DNA of 64,000 nt, from assembly GCF_036231355.1 (NCBI RefSeq), contig NZ_CP109496.1, forward strand, positions 2,542,001 through 2,606,000, in the 5' to 3' direction. Source of the stretch: Streptomyces sp. NBC_01431 (lineage in GTDB: Bacteria > Actinomycetota > Actinomycetes > Streptomycetales > Streptomycetaceae). Below the pieces are notes generated by a model. It saw nothing but the letters and a program-made list of their open reading frames with translations. It ran no database searches and was not told the DNA's origin. The position numbers and the translations under genes are program-made. Positions 1-8,656 of the stretch are shown here, one piece after another (positions within the stretch are counted from its first letter, which is position 1; the number at the start of each line of letters is the position of its first letter).

Positions 1-2075
1 TTGCCGAGCAGGTGCATGAGGGCGGGAACGAGGAGGGTGCGCAGGACGAAGGCGTCCAGGGCCACGGCCGCGGCGAGCGCGATGCCGAACATGGCGATCA
101 CTCGGTCACCGCTGAGGACGAACGCGAGGAAGACCGAAATCATGATCACGGCCGCGGAGTTGATCACGCGGCTGGTCTCGGCGAGGCCGACCCGGACCGC
201 TCGCCGGTTGTCGCGGGTCTCAAGCCACTCCTCGTACATGCGGCTGACCAGGAACACCTGGTAGTCCATGGACAGCCCGAAGAGCACCGAGACCATGATC
301 ACGGGCAGGAACGGCTCGATCGGGCCGGAGCGGCCGAGCCCCATGAGTTCGCTCCCCCAGCCCCACTGGAATATCGCGACGACGATCCCGAACGACGAGG
401 CGACCGCCGCCAGGTTCATCACGGCCGCCTTGAGCGGAATCCCGATCGAACGAAAGGCGATCAGCAGCAGTAGGCAGCCGAGCGCGATCACCACGCCGAC
501 GAACAGCGGGAGTTTGCCGACGATGATCGCCGCGAAGTCGTCGTAGCTGGCGGTCACCCCTCCCACGTGCGCCTTCAGGGAGCTGCCGCGTTCGGCGGCC
601 GGGAGCACGTCGTGGCGCAGCCGGTCGACCAGCACGCTGGTGGACTGCGACTGCGGTGCCGAGTCGGGTACGACGGTCAGGACGGCGGTGCTGCCGCTGC
701 CGTTGTACGTCACCGGGCTCACCGAGGCGACGCCCCTGGTGGCGCGCAGCACGTCCGGTAGCCGGTCCATCGCGAGCCGGTCGCCGGGGCCTTCGAGTTC
801 GGCGACCACGGTCAGCGGCCCGTTCACGCCGGGCCCGAAACCGGCCGCGAGCAGGTCGTAGGCCTGGCGCGTGGTCGTCGTGGCGGGGTTGTTGCCCTGG
901 TCGGAGGTGCCCAGGTGCAGGGAGAGCGCGGGCAGCGCGAGGACCAGCATCACCACGGCCGCGACCAGACCGAGCAGCTTGGGGTGCCGCTCCACGAACG
1001 CGGCCCAGCGGGCGGCGATGCCGGTCGGCTGCTCGGGCCGGGGGCCGTGTTCGGCGAGCCGGCGCCGCTCGCGGCGGCTCAGCGCGCGCATCCCGATGAA
1101 GGACAGCAGCGCGGGCAGCAGGGTGACCGAGGCGGCGACGGTCAGCACGACGGTCAGACAGGCGGCGACGGCGACGCCGTTGAGGAAGCCGAGGCGCAGG
1201 GTGAGCATGCCGAGCAGGGCGATGCACACGGTGGCGCCCGCGAAGACGACGGCCCGCCCGGTGGTCTCGACCGCGCCGCGTGCCGCCTCCTCGACGCTGA
1301 GCCCGCGGCGCAGTCCGCGCCGGTGTCTGGTCACGATGAACAGGGCGTAGTCGATGCCGACTCCGAGCCCGATGAGCATGCCCAGCATGGGCGCGAAGTC
1401 GGCGACGGTCATGGCGTGGCCGAGCAGGCCGATGCCCGCGTACGCGGTGCCGACGCCGACGAGGGCGGTGGCGATCGGGAGCAGGCTGGCGGCGAACGAG
1501 CCGAAGGCGAGGAACAGCACGACGGCCGCGACGGCCACCCCGACGACCTCGCTGAGGTGTGCGGACGGCGCCTCGGTGAGCCCGACGGCGCTGCCGCCGA
1601 GCTCGACGTCGACGGAGGCGGAGGCGGCGGACGCGGCCGTTTTCACGACGGCTTCGGCCTGCGCCTTGGGGATGTCGTCGGCTTGGCGGTCGAAGGTGAC
1701 CGTCGCGTAGGCGGTGCGCGAGTCGGCGCTGATCTGCCCGGCGCCGCCGGCTCCGTACGGCCCGGTCACGGATGCGACGCCGGGGAGCTTCGCGATCCGC
1801 GCGAGCGTGGCCTCCATCGTCCGCCGTACGCCGCTGTCGCGGACCGAGCCGGACGCGGTGTGCCAGACGACCGAGTCGGTGTCGCCGCCCCGGCCGTGGA
1901 AACCGGCGTCCAGCAGGGCGCTCGCGCGGCCGGACTCGGTACCGGGGGCCTCGTAGTCGTTGGAGTACGCGGAACCCGCGACGGCCGCCGCGCTGGTGGT
2001 GGCGCCCAGGGCGAGCAGCCAGAGCAGTACGGCGACGAGGCGGTGCCTGACGCACCAGCGCGCGAGGGCGGCCAA
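1..2075 (-). CDS. MMPL/RND-family membrane transporter (C-terminus cut by window edge)
   Basis: About 691 residues are visible. The protein starts with a transmembrane segment (residues about 7-25), followed by an extracytoplasmic domain, a cluster of membrane helices with DYALFIVTRHR near residue 240, a second soluble domain, and a second helix cluster with the matching DYQVFLVSRMYEEW near residue 600. This internally duplicated layout is that of MMPL exporters, which use the proton gradient to move lipids or other hydrophobic substrates outward. The TTG start at 2075 is chosen because GGGAG lies about 8 nt upstream and the frame opens directly into the first membrane helix. The stop codon is outside the window. 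The substrate cannot be told from sequence. No regulator gene lies directly beside it. Confidence 0.93.
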   Translation of the reverse strand, partial: MAALARWCVRHRLVAVLLWLLALGATTSAAAVAGSAYSNDYEAPGTESGRASALLDAGFHGRGGDTDSVVWHTASGSVRDSGVRRTMEATLARIAKLPGVASVTGPYGAGGAGQISADSRTAYATVTFDRQADDIPKAQAEAVVKTAASAASASVDVELGGSAVGLTEAPSAHLSEVVGVAVAAVVLFLAFGSFAASLLPIATALVGVGTAYAGIGLLGHAMTVADFAPMLGMLIGLGVGIDYALFIVTRHRRGLRRGLSVEEAARGAVETTGRAVVFAGATVCIALLGMLTLRLGFLNGVAVAACLTVVLTVAASVTLLPALLSFIGMRALSRRERRRLAEHGPRPEQPTGIAARWAAFVERHPKLLGLVAAVVMLVLALPALSLHLGTSDQGNNPATTTTRQAYDLLAAGFGPGVNGPLTVVAELEGPGDRLAMDRLPDVLRATRGVASVSPVTYNGSGSTAVLTVVPDSAPQSQSTSVLVDRLRHDVLPAAERGSSLKAHVGGVTASYDDFAAIIVGKLPLFVGVVIALGCLLLLIAFRSIGIPLKAAVMNLAAVASSFGIVVAIFQWGWGSELMGLGRSGPIEPFLPVIMVSVLFGLSMDYQVFLVSRMYEEWLETRDNRRAVRVGLAETSRVINSAAVIMISVFLAFVLSGDRVIAMFGIALAAAVALDAFVLRTLLVPALMHLLG

Positions 2076-2223
2076 CGTGAGTGCTCCCGGTTGATTTTGT
2101 GGCTCTTTGACCGGGAACAGCCCGCAAAGAACGGAGGCGCGCAGGATGCGCGTCAGCCACTCTGGCAGTCAATAGTGATCGTTTGCCCGTTTCGTGGCCT
2201 TACTCACAGCGCGCTTCCCCCTG

Positions 2224-2244
2224 TTGGGGTCCACGAGCCCCCAA
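2224..2244 (-). terminator. Possible terminator hairpin after phospholipase C
   Basis: A short inverted repeat, TTGGGG and CCCCAA around a 9-nt loop, lies about 50 nt past the phospholipase stop. There is no T-tract, which is common for streptomycete terminators. Weak on its own. Confidence 0.3.
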
Positions 2245-2296
2245 TCATCGACCGGCACATCGGGCAGCACGCCGGGGCCTCGCCCTGACGGCCGGG

Positions 2297-4405
2297 TCAG
2301 CCCGAGACGCTCGGCCGCCCGTTCTCGATGTGGCCCATCAGCCTGCGGCGGAACCCGGTGCCGCCGTCCGCGGTCACTTCGAGGTCGTACCAGCCGTGCG
2401 CGTCGGCGGCGGAGTGCACCAGGGTGCGGCTGCGTCCCGGCTTCACGGTGACGGTCCGCCTCCAGTCCCGCAGATCCGTTTCGTCGGCGTACCCGAGCGG
2501 CCGTACGACGAAGGTGACCGGCTTGCCGCCCCGGTTGCGCAGCGTCAGATGGACATCCCGGTCGTTGTGGTCGAGGTAGGTGGTCACCTCGGCGGCATCC
2601 ACGGCCGCCGCGCCCTCGAACTCGCGCCGGAACCCGTTTGGCCCGGTGACGGTGAACCTATAGGCGCCGTTCGCCGCGCCGGTAAGGGGCACGCTCCATT
2701 GCGCCTTGCCCCTTACGTCCTTGTGCTGCGGCGCGGCGAATTCCTTGGCGTACGGATAGAGCGCGAAGTGGGCGCTGGCCGTCCCGTTGTTGCTGAGCTG
2801 CACCTGAAGGGCGCCGTCGGCGACGCGGGCGCAGGCGTCCGGCTGGTACGGCAGCGGCCGGGCGGGCCGGGTGCCCTCTTCTTGGACGGGCATGTGCTGC
2901 TGAGCGGGCGGCTCGGGACGCCAGCGGCCGGTCAGCGGCGGGATGGGACCGGGGTGGGTCACCGCGGGCTGCGGCCTGCCTCGCTGGAAGTCGAAGGCGG
3001 AGGTCAGGTCGCCGGTGACGGTGCGGCGCCACTGGCTGATGTTGGGTTCGCGCACCCCGGTCCACTTCTCCAGGAAGCGGATCACCGAGGTGTGGTCGAA
3101 AACCTGGGAGCAGACGTAACCGCCGACGCTCCACGGCGAGACGACGAGCAGTGGCACCCGCGCGCCGAGCCCGGTGGGCTTGCCCTCCCACTGCTCGTCG
3201 GCCACCTCGGGCGGGGCGACGGGCGGCGGAACGTGGTCGAAGAAGCCGTCGTTCTCGTCGTAGTTGATGAGCACCACGGTGTGCCGCCACACGTCCGGGT
3301 GCCTGCCGAGCGCGTCGAGCACCTTGTAGACGATGGTGGCGCTGTGCACGGGCGAGGAGACGCTGGGGTGCTCGGAGTCGAGCGCCGAGGGCACCAGGTA
3401 GGAGACCTCGGGCAGGGTGCCGGCGGCGACGTCCTTGCCGAAGGCGTCGGCGAGCGTGCCGGTGGGCACCCGCCTCAACCCCCGCTCGAACAGGCTGCGT
3501 TCGGCCTTGGTGAGGGTGGCGACACCCTGGTCGAGCAGGCCGAGGAGCCGCTCGCGTTCGGCGTTGTCAGTGGTGTCGCGTACAACGGAGTAGAAGGACT
3601 CCATGAAGGTGTGCCCACCGGTCTTGGCCAGGGCCTTGCGGGCGATCGCCTTGAAGGTGGTGAAGAACTCGATCTGGTTGTCGGTGAAGTTCTCCCACTC
3701 GGTGTACGTCTGCCAGCTGCGCCCGGCTTTTTCGAGCCGCTCGGCATAGGTGCCCCAGCCGTACCCGGGATGGGTGCCCTCGTCGTAGGCGTCGTTGCCC
3801 ACGGCCCGCTTGCCGTTGGACTCGTAACCGGTCTTCCCGCTCCACAGGTGGTTGCGGTTGGGGCTGGTCGAACTGTGGATGGAGGAGTGGTAGGCGTCGC
3901 AGACGGTGAAGGTGTCGGCGAGTTCGTAGTGCAGCGGGATGTCCTGGCGGTCGTAGTACGCCATGGTCGCCGAGGTCTTCGCGGAGACCCAGTTGTCCAT
4001 CCAGCCGTTGTTCCAGGCCTGGGCGCCGCCGCTCCAGGAGTGGTCGAGGGCGCCTATGTACTGGAGGTCCTTCTTCTGCGCGGCCGCCGCCGCGCGCACG
4101 GGGAAGGGCAGCACGGTGGTGCCGAGCGGCCCCGGCTGCTCGAACACGGGCCTCCCACTGGGGAGTTGGACGGCGCTGCGGTCGCCGAAGCCGCGGACGC
4201 CGCGCAGGGTGCCGAAGTAGTGGTCGAAGGACCGGTTCTCCTGCATCAGGATCACCACGTGCTTGACCGCGCCCAGCCCACCGGCGGGCGGGCCCGCGGC
4301 CATCGCCGTCTGAAGCGAGGGCGGCAACAGCGACCCGGCGGCCGCGACGCCGAGCGCGCCGCCGCCGAGCGCGAACAGGCGTCGCCGTGAGATGTCCGTG
4401 ATCAA
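2297..4405 (-). CDS. Phosphocholine-specific phospholipase C, Tat-exported
   Basis: A 702-residue protein with a Tat signal (SRRRLF at residues 6-11, then a hydrophobic stretch ending near AMA at about 36). The mature part opens with MQENRSFDHYFG (about 53-64), the phosphoesterase-family signature of non-haemolytic phospholipase C, and continues with the metal-ligand region and two C-terminal beta domains (DUF756-type). Length matches the family (about 680-730). It should hydrolyse phosphatidylcholine or sphingomyelin outside the cell, releasing phosphocholine. The TTG start has GGAGG five nucleotides upstream. It stands alone: the next gene on the same strand begins 220 bp further on. Confidence 0.93.
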   Translation of the reverse strand: MITDISRRRLFALGGGALGVAAAGSLLPPSLQTAMAAGPPAGGLGAVKHVVILMQENRSFDHYFGTLRGVRGFGDRSAVQLPSGRPVFEQPGPLGTTVLPFPVRAAAAAQKKDLQYIGALDHSWSGGAQAWNNGWMDNWVSAKTSATMAYYDRQDIPLHYELADTFTVCDAYHSSIHSSTSPNRNHLWSGKTGYESNGKRAVGNDAYDEGTHPGYGWGTYAERLEKAGRSWQTYTEWENFTDNQIEFFTTFKAIARKALAKTGGHTFMESFYSVVRDTTDNAERERLLGLLDQGVATLTKAERSLFERGLRRVPTGTLADAFGKDVAAGTLPEVSYLVPSALDSEHPSVSSPVHSATIVYKVLDALGRHPDVWRHTVVLINYDENDGFFDHVPPPVAPPEVADEQWEGKPTGLGARVPLLVVSPWSVGGYVCSQVFDHTSVIRFLEKWTGVREPNISQWRRTVTGDLTSAFDFQRGRPQPAVTHPGPIPPLTGRWRPEPPAQQHMPVQEEGTRPARPLPYQPDACARVADGALQVQLSNNGTASAHFALYPYAKEFAAPQHKDVRGKAQWSVPLTGAANGAYRFTVTGPNGFRREFEGAAAVDAAEVTTYLDHNDRDVHLTLRNRGGKPVTFVVRPLGYADETDLRDWRRTVTVKPGRSRTLVHSAADAHGWYDLEVTADGGTGFRRRLMGHIENGRPSVSG

Positions 4406-4801
4406 GGGGTCCTCCCGAGCCGTGCGTGTGAGGTGCTACGCGGGGAACGGTAGTGACCCCGGGTGTCCGCCAGAAGGCTCCGCCCCGGCCCCGGGGTGAA
4501 CGTCCAAGCCCCCACCCCCAAAAGTCCAACCCGCCCGCTTGCCGGGGTGCTTGGCATCTCGGCCGCCGACCGTGCGGGGCTCGCGCAGTTCCCCGCGCCC
4601 CTGGCGGGGTCGTGCCGGCCGGCATGGGCATCCTCAGCCCGTCCGGCATTCGAGGACGAGCGCCTTTGGGGCGCGACTGGGGGCCTGGGGGGGCGACGCT
4701 CCCAGGGTCCTTCAATCCCCGGAGGGTTTGGGGAAGGGGCGGGGTGGGGCCCTCCGGGGTCTGGGGCAGAGCCCCAGGGGGTTGCATCCCCCGGCATGCC
4801 G
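4406..4801. repeat. Gene-free stretch of streptomycete intergenic repeat sequences
   Basis: No credible gene. The stretch carries motifs that recur between genes in streptomycete chromosomes: TCGCGCAGTTCCCCGCGCCCCT-type sequence at 4581-4602 (its first 20 bases recur at 41651), a segment with CCGTCCGGCATTCGAGGACGAG-like sequence around 4638-4660, and a G-rich part at 4700-4790 ending in TCTGGGGCAGAGCCCCAGG. The reverse complement of this last part resembles the sequence found inside the ABC exporter gene at 61452-61680. Function unknown; many such copies can fold into hairpins. Confidence 0.6.
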
Positions 4802-4847
4802 AAGGGGCGGCCCCCACCGGTCACCTCACCGGCAGGGGCCGCCCCTT
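4802..4847 (-). terminator. Strong terminator hairpin of the gatCAB operon
   Basis: A perfect 13-bp inverted repeat (AAGGGGCGGCCCC and its complement) encloses a loop that itself can pair through CCGGT and ACCGG. It starts 16 nt past the gatB stop, the right place to end the operon transcript. Confidence 0.75.
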
Positions 4848-4863
4848 GGCAGAGACGGAGGGC

Positions 4864-6372
4864 TCAGCCCTCCACGCCCAGCCTCTCCAGGATCAGCTGC
4901 TTGACGCGGGCCGCGTCGGCCTGGCCCCGCGTGGTCTTCATGACCGCACCGACCAGTGCGCCGACCGCCGCCACCTTGCCACCCCGGATCTTGTCCGCGA
5001 TCGCCGCGTTGCCCGCGATGGCCTCGTCCACGGCCGCACCCAGCGCACCCTCGTCCGAGACGACCTTCAGGCCGCGCTTCTCGACGACCGCGTCCGGGTC
5101 GCCCTCGCCCGCGAGAACACCCTCGATAACCTGGCGAGCCAGCTTGTCGTTCAGGTCACCGGCGGCCACCAGCGCCGCGAGACGGGCGACCTGCGCCGGG
5201 GTGACGGGCAGCTCCTCCAGGGATACGCCCTGCTCGTTGGCGTTGCGGGCCAGCTCGCCCATCCACCACTTGCGGGCGGCAGCGGCATCCGCACCGGCCT
5301 CGATGGTGGCGACGATCGGATCGACCGCACCGGCGTTGAGCATCGACTGCATGTCGTGCTCGGAGACGCCCCACTCCTCGCGGAGCCGGTTGCGGCGCAC
5401 CCGCGGCATCTCGGGAAGCCCGGAGCGCAGCTCCTCGACCCACGCGCGGGCGGGAGCCACCGGAACCAGGTCCGGCTCGGGGAAGTACCGGTAGTCCTCG
5501 GCGTTGTCCTTGATTCGGCCCGAGGTGGTGGAGCCGTCATCCTCGTGGAAGTGCCGGGTCTCCTGCACGATCGTGCCGCCGGAGGACAGCACGGCCGCGT
5601 GCCGCTGGATCTCGAAGCGGGCCGCCCGCTCCACCGACCGGAGCGAGTTGACGTTCTTCGTCTCCGAACGGGTGCCGAACTTCTCGACGCCGTGCGGGCG
5701 CAGCGACAGGTTCACGTCGCAGCGCATCTGGCCCTTGTCCATCCGGGCCTCGGAGACGTCGAGCGCCTTGATGACCTCGCGCAGCTCGGCCACGTACGCC
5801 TTGGCGACCTCGGGCGCGCGCTCGCCCGCGCCCTCGATCGGCTTGGTGACGATCTCGATGAGCGGGATGCCCGCGCGGTTGTAGTCCAGGAGCGAGTGCG
5901 AGGCGCCGTGGATGCGGCCCGTCGCGCCACCGACGTGCAGCGACTTGCCGGTGTCCTCCTCCATGTGGGCCCGCTCGATCTCCACGCGGAAGATCTCGCC
6001 GTCCTCCAGCTGGACGTCCAGATAGCCGTTGAAGGCGATCGGCTCGTCGTACTGCGAGGTCTGGAAGTTCTTCGGCATGTCCGGGTAGAAGTAGTTCTTC
6101 CGGGCGAAGCGGCACCACTCGGCGATCTCGCAGTTCAGCGCGAGACCGATCTTGACGGCCGACTCGACGCCGATCGCGTTGACGACCGGGAGCGAGCCGG
6201 GCAGGCCGAGGCAGGTGGGGCAGGTCTGCGAGTTGGGCTCGGCGCCCAGCTCGGTCGAACAGCCGCAGAACATCTTGGTTTTGGTGCCGAGTTCGACATG
6301 GACCTCAAGGCCCATGACGGGGTCGTACGACGCGAGGGCGTCCTCGTACGGGACCAGATCAGTGACGGTCAC
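4864..6372 (-). CDS. gatB: Aspartyl/glutamyl-tRNA amidotransferase subunit B
   Basis: A 502-residue GatB. Near the N-terminus [20 protein letters not shown] and the [11 protein letters not shown] block belong to the catalytic kinase-like cradle; the C-terminal GatB/YqeY domain binds the tRNA. With GatA and GatC it converts misacylated Glu-tRNA(Gln) or Asp-tRNA(Asn) to the correct amide using ammonia from GatA. This is needed where the matching glutaminyl or asparaginyl tRNA synthetase is missing. It is the last gene of the operon gatC-gatA-small ORF-gatB, 17 bp after the small ORF stop. The GTG start matches the family N-terminus ([12 protein letters not shown]). Confidence 0.98.
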   Translation of the reverse strand: MTVTDLVPYEDALASYDPVMGLEVHVELGTKTKMFCGCSTELGAEPNSQTCPTCLGLPGSLPVVNAIGVESAVKIGLALNCEIAEWCRFARKNYFYPDMPKNFQTSQYDEPIAFNGYLDVQLEDGEIFRVEIERAHMEEDTGKSLHVGGATGRIHGASHSLLDYNRAGIPLIEIVTKPIEGAGERAPEVAKAYVAELREVIKALDVSEARMDKGQMRCDVNLSLRPHGVEKFGTRSETKNVNSLRSVERAARFEIQRHAAVLSSGGTIVQETRHFHEDDGSTTSGRIKDNAEDYRYFPEPDLVPVAPARAWVEELRSGLPEMPRVRRNRLREEWGVSEHDMQSMLNAGAVDPIVATIEAGADAAAARKWWMGELARNANEQGVSLEELPVTPAQVARLAALVAAGDLNDKLARQVIEGVLAGEGDPDAVVEKRGLKVVSDEGALGAAVDEAIAGNAAIADKIRGGKVAAVGALVGAVMKTTRGQADAARVKQLILERLGVEG

Positions 6373-6389
6373 GGTGAAAAACTTCCCTC

Positions 6390-6629
6390 TCAGCCCAACA
6401 GGACGTCGTCGTCACCGATGCGCTTGAGCTCGCGCAGCAGGATGGCGACACCGGTGGCGATGGCGGCGGCGGAGACGACGGCGTCGATCAGCTTCAGCGT
6501 GTCGTTCTCGGTGCGGGCCTTCTTGGCCTGCTTGACGACGCTGATGGCACCGAAGGCGGTGGTGCCGATGGACAGGTACGTACCGGCCTTGGACTTCTTG
6601 AAGCCTTTGGCCTTGGTCAGTGCACTCAC
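6390..6629 (-). CDS. Small conserved protein inside the gatCAB operon
   Basis: A 79-residue, lysine-rich protein. Its N-terminus is basic ([15 protein letters not shown]) and the middle alternates small and hydrophobic residues, including a stretch [16 protein letters not shown] that could sit in or on a membrane. The GTG start overlaps the gatA stop by four bases (GTGA), and gatB follows 17 bp later, so it is translated with the amidotransferase subunits. I do not recognise a named domain. From memory, similar small ORFs occur at this place in other streptomycetes. A function linked to GatCAB or to tRNA-amide synthesis is only inferred from location. Confidence 0.85.
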   Translation of the reverse strand: MSALTKAKGFKKSKAGTYLSIGTTAFGAISVVKQAKKARTENDTLKLIDAVVSAAAIATGVAILLRELKRIGDDDVLLG

Positions 6630-8119
6630 AGCGACGGAGCCTCCTCAAGCAGCGGATGACCCCACTTTTCCACGAAGGCTGCCTCGACGGCGGCGCCCAC
6701 CTTGTACAGGCGGTCGTCCTTCATGGCGGGGGCGATGATCTGCAGCCCGACCGGCAGCCCGTCCTCCGGCGCGAGGCCGCAGGGCAGCGACATGGCGGCG
6801 TTGCCCGCCATGTTGGTCGGGATGGTGCACAGGTCGGCGAGGTACATCGCCATCGGGTCGTCGGCGCGCTCGCCGATCGGGAAGGCGGTGGTGGGCGTCG
6901 TCGGCGAGACGATGACGTCGACCTGCTCGAAGGCCTTCTCGAAGTCCCGGGTGATGAGCGTGCGGACCTTCTGGGCCGAGCCGTAGTACGCGTCGTAGTA
7001 GCCGGAGCTCAGGGCGTACGTACCGAGGATGATGCGGCGCTTGACCTCGTCGCCGAAGCCGGCCTCGCGGGTCAGTGCGGTGACGTCCTCGGCGGACTTC
7101 GTGCCGTCGTCGCCGACCCGCAGGCCGTAGCGCATGGCGTCGAAGCGGGCCAGGTTGGAGGAGCACTCCGACGGCGCGATCAGGTAGTACGCGGAGAGCG
7201 CGAGGTCGAAGGACGGGCAGTCCAGCTCGACGATCTCGGCGCCGAGCGACGTGAGCAGCTCGACCGACTCGTTGAAGCGCTGGACGACGCCGGCCTGGTA
7301 GCCCTCGCCGGAGAACTGCTTGACGACGCCGACGCGCATGCCCGCGACCGAGCCGTTGCGGGCGGCCTCGACGACCGGCGGGACCGGCGCGTCGATGGAC
7401 GTCGAGTCGAGCGGGTCGTGCCCGGCGATGACCTCGTGCAGCAGCGCCGCGTCCAGGACGGTGCGGGCGCAGGGCCCACCCTGGTCGAGGCTGCTGCTGA
7501 ACGCCACCATGCCGTAGCGGGAGACCGCGCCGTAGGTCGGCTTGACGCCGACGGTGCCGGTGACAGCGGCGGGCTGGCGGATCGAGCCGCCGGTGTCCGT
7601 GCCGATGGCGAGCGGCGCCTCGTAGGAAGCGAGGGCGGCGCTGGAACCGCCACCCGAACCGCCCGGAATGCGAGTCAGGTCCCACGGGTTGCCGGTCGGC
7701 CCGTACGCGCTGTTCTCTGTGGAGGACCCCATGGCGAACTCGTCCATGTTGGTCTTGCCGAGGATCACGACGTCGGCGTCCTTGAGGCGCTTGGTGAGCG
7801 TCGCGTCGTACGGCGGGATCCAGCCTTCGAGGATCTTCGAGCCGACGGTGGTCGGGATGCCCTCGGTGGTGAAGATGTCCTTCAGCGCCAGCGGCACACC
7901 GGCCAGCGGGCCGAGCTTCTCGCCCGCCGCGCGCTTGGCGTCGACGGCGCGGGCCTGCGCGAGCGCGCCCTCACGGTCGACGTGCAGGAAGGCGTGGACC
8001 TTCTCGTCCACGGCCTCGATGCGGGCCAGGTGGGCCTCGGTGACCTCGACCGCGGTGAGCTCGCCGGCCGCGATCTTGGCGGCGATCTCGGCCGCCGTGA
8101 GCTTGATGATGTCCGTCAT
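6626..8119 (-). CDS. gatA: Aspartyl/glutamyl-tRNA amidotransferase subunit A
   Basis: A 497-residue amidase-signature enzyme. The Ser-cisSer-Lys triad is visible: Lys80 in PLALKD, Ser155 in GGSGGGSS and Ser179 in TGGSIRQPA. GatA hydrolyses glutamine and passes ammonia to GatB. It begins 5 bp after the gatC stop, and its own stop overlaps the following small ORF. Length is as usual for the family (about 480-500). Confidence 0.98.
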   Translation of the reverse strand: MTDIIKLTAAEIAAKIAAGELTAVEVTEAHLARIEAVDEKVHAFLHVDREGALAQARAVDAKRAAGEKLGPLAGVPLALKDIFTTEGIPTTVGSKILEGWIPPYDATLTKRLKDADVVILGKTNMDEFAMGSSTENSAYGPTGNPWDLTRIPGGSGGGSSAALASYEAPLAIGTDTGGSIRQPAAVTGTVGVKPTYGAVSRYGMVAFSSSLDQGGPCARTVLDAALLHEVIAGHDPLDSTSIDAPVPPVVEAARNGSVAGMRVGVVKQFSGEGYQAGVVQRFNESVELLTSLGAEIVELDCPSFDLALSAYYLIAPSECSSNLARFDAMRYGLRVGDDGTKSAEDVTALTREAGFGDEVKRRIILGTYALSSGYYDAYYGSAQKVRTLITRDFEKAFEQVDVIVSPTTPTTAFPIGERADDPMAMYLADLCTIPTNMAGNAAMSLPCGLAPEDGLPVGLQIIAPAMKDDRLYKVGAAVEAAFVEKWGHPLLEEAPSL

Positions 8120-8124
8120 GGTGA

Positions 8125-8421
8125 TTAGTCCTCCCCCAGGATCTGCGGCACCTTGAAACGCTGCTGCTCCTGGGCCGGGGCGCCGGAGAGCGCCTGCGCG
8201 GGGGTGAGCGACGGACGGACCTCGTCCGCGCGCATGACGTTGGTCAGCGGCAGCGGGTGGGAGGTCGGGGGTACGTCTTGGTCGGCGACCTCGGAGACGC
8301 GGGCGACCGCGCCGATGATGTCGTCGAGCTGTCCGGCGAAGTGGTCGAGCTCTTCGCCCTTCAGCTCCAGACGCGCCAGCCGGGCGAGGTGGGCGACCTC
8401 CTCGCGCGTAATGCCAGGCAT
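8125..8421 (-). CDS. gatC: Aspartyl/glutamyl-tRNA amidotransferase subunit C
   Basis: A 98-residue GatC ([17 protein letters not shown] near the N-terminus, [13 protein letters not shown] in the middle). It wraps around GatA and stabilises the GatAB complex. The ATG at 8421 is chosen because it gives the normal family length and has GAGGA eight nucleotides upstream; an open frame runs to 8484 but the extra residues do not resemble GatC. First gene of the operon. Confidence 0.96.
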   Translation of the reverse strand: MPGITREEVAHLARLARLELKGEELDHFAGQLDDIIGAVARVSEVADQDVPPTSHPLPLTNVMRADEVRPSLTPAQALSGAPAQEQQRFKVPQILGED

Positions 8422-8461
8422 GCAGCGATCCTCAGGGGTGAGTGAGTGTGGTTTGGGCCCA

Positions 8462-8467
8462 ATCCTA
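8462..8467 (-). promoter_or_regulatory. Possible -10 element for the gatCAB operon
   Basis: TAGGAT on the minus strand matches the streptomycete -10 consensus and would give a leader of about 35 nt before gatC. No good -35 hexamer is seen at the expected distance, so this is tentative. Confidence 0.3.
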
Positions 8468-8656
8468 TGGGGCGCGGCACCCACACCACGAAACGGATTA
8501 CCCGCTCACCCTCGGTCACCGCCCCGGCGCCGGTCCCCCGGCCCCCGTCCGGCGCGCGCCCGGCCCGCGCCGCCGACCCGGCTCATGCCTCGCACCGTGC
8601 GTGCTTCCGGGCCCCTCCGGGGTTTGGGGCGCATCCCCCGCCGGACCCCGCGGGGC

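Noticed and set aside
2143..2172. Promoter with TTGACT -35 and CATCCT -10 for the MMPL gene
   Set aside because: The -10 is poor and the spacing is 18 bp; not distinguishable from chance.
2183..4390. Long open frame on the plus strand opposite the phospholipase C gene
   Set aside because: The minus-strand frame has a Tat signal and clear phospholipase motifs; the plus frame is a GC-bias shadow with low-complexity Gly/Arg/Val composition.
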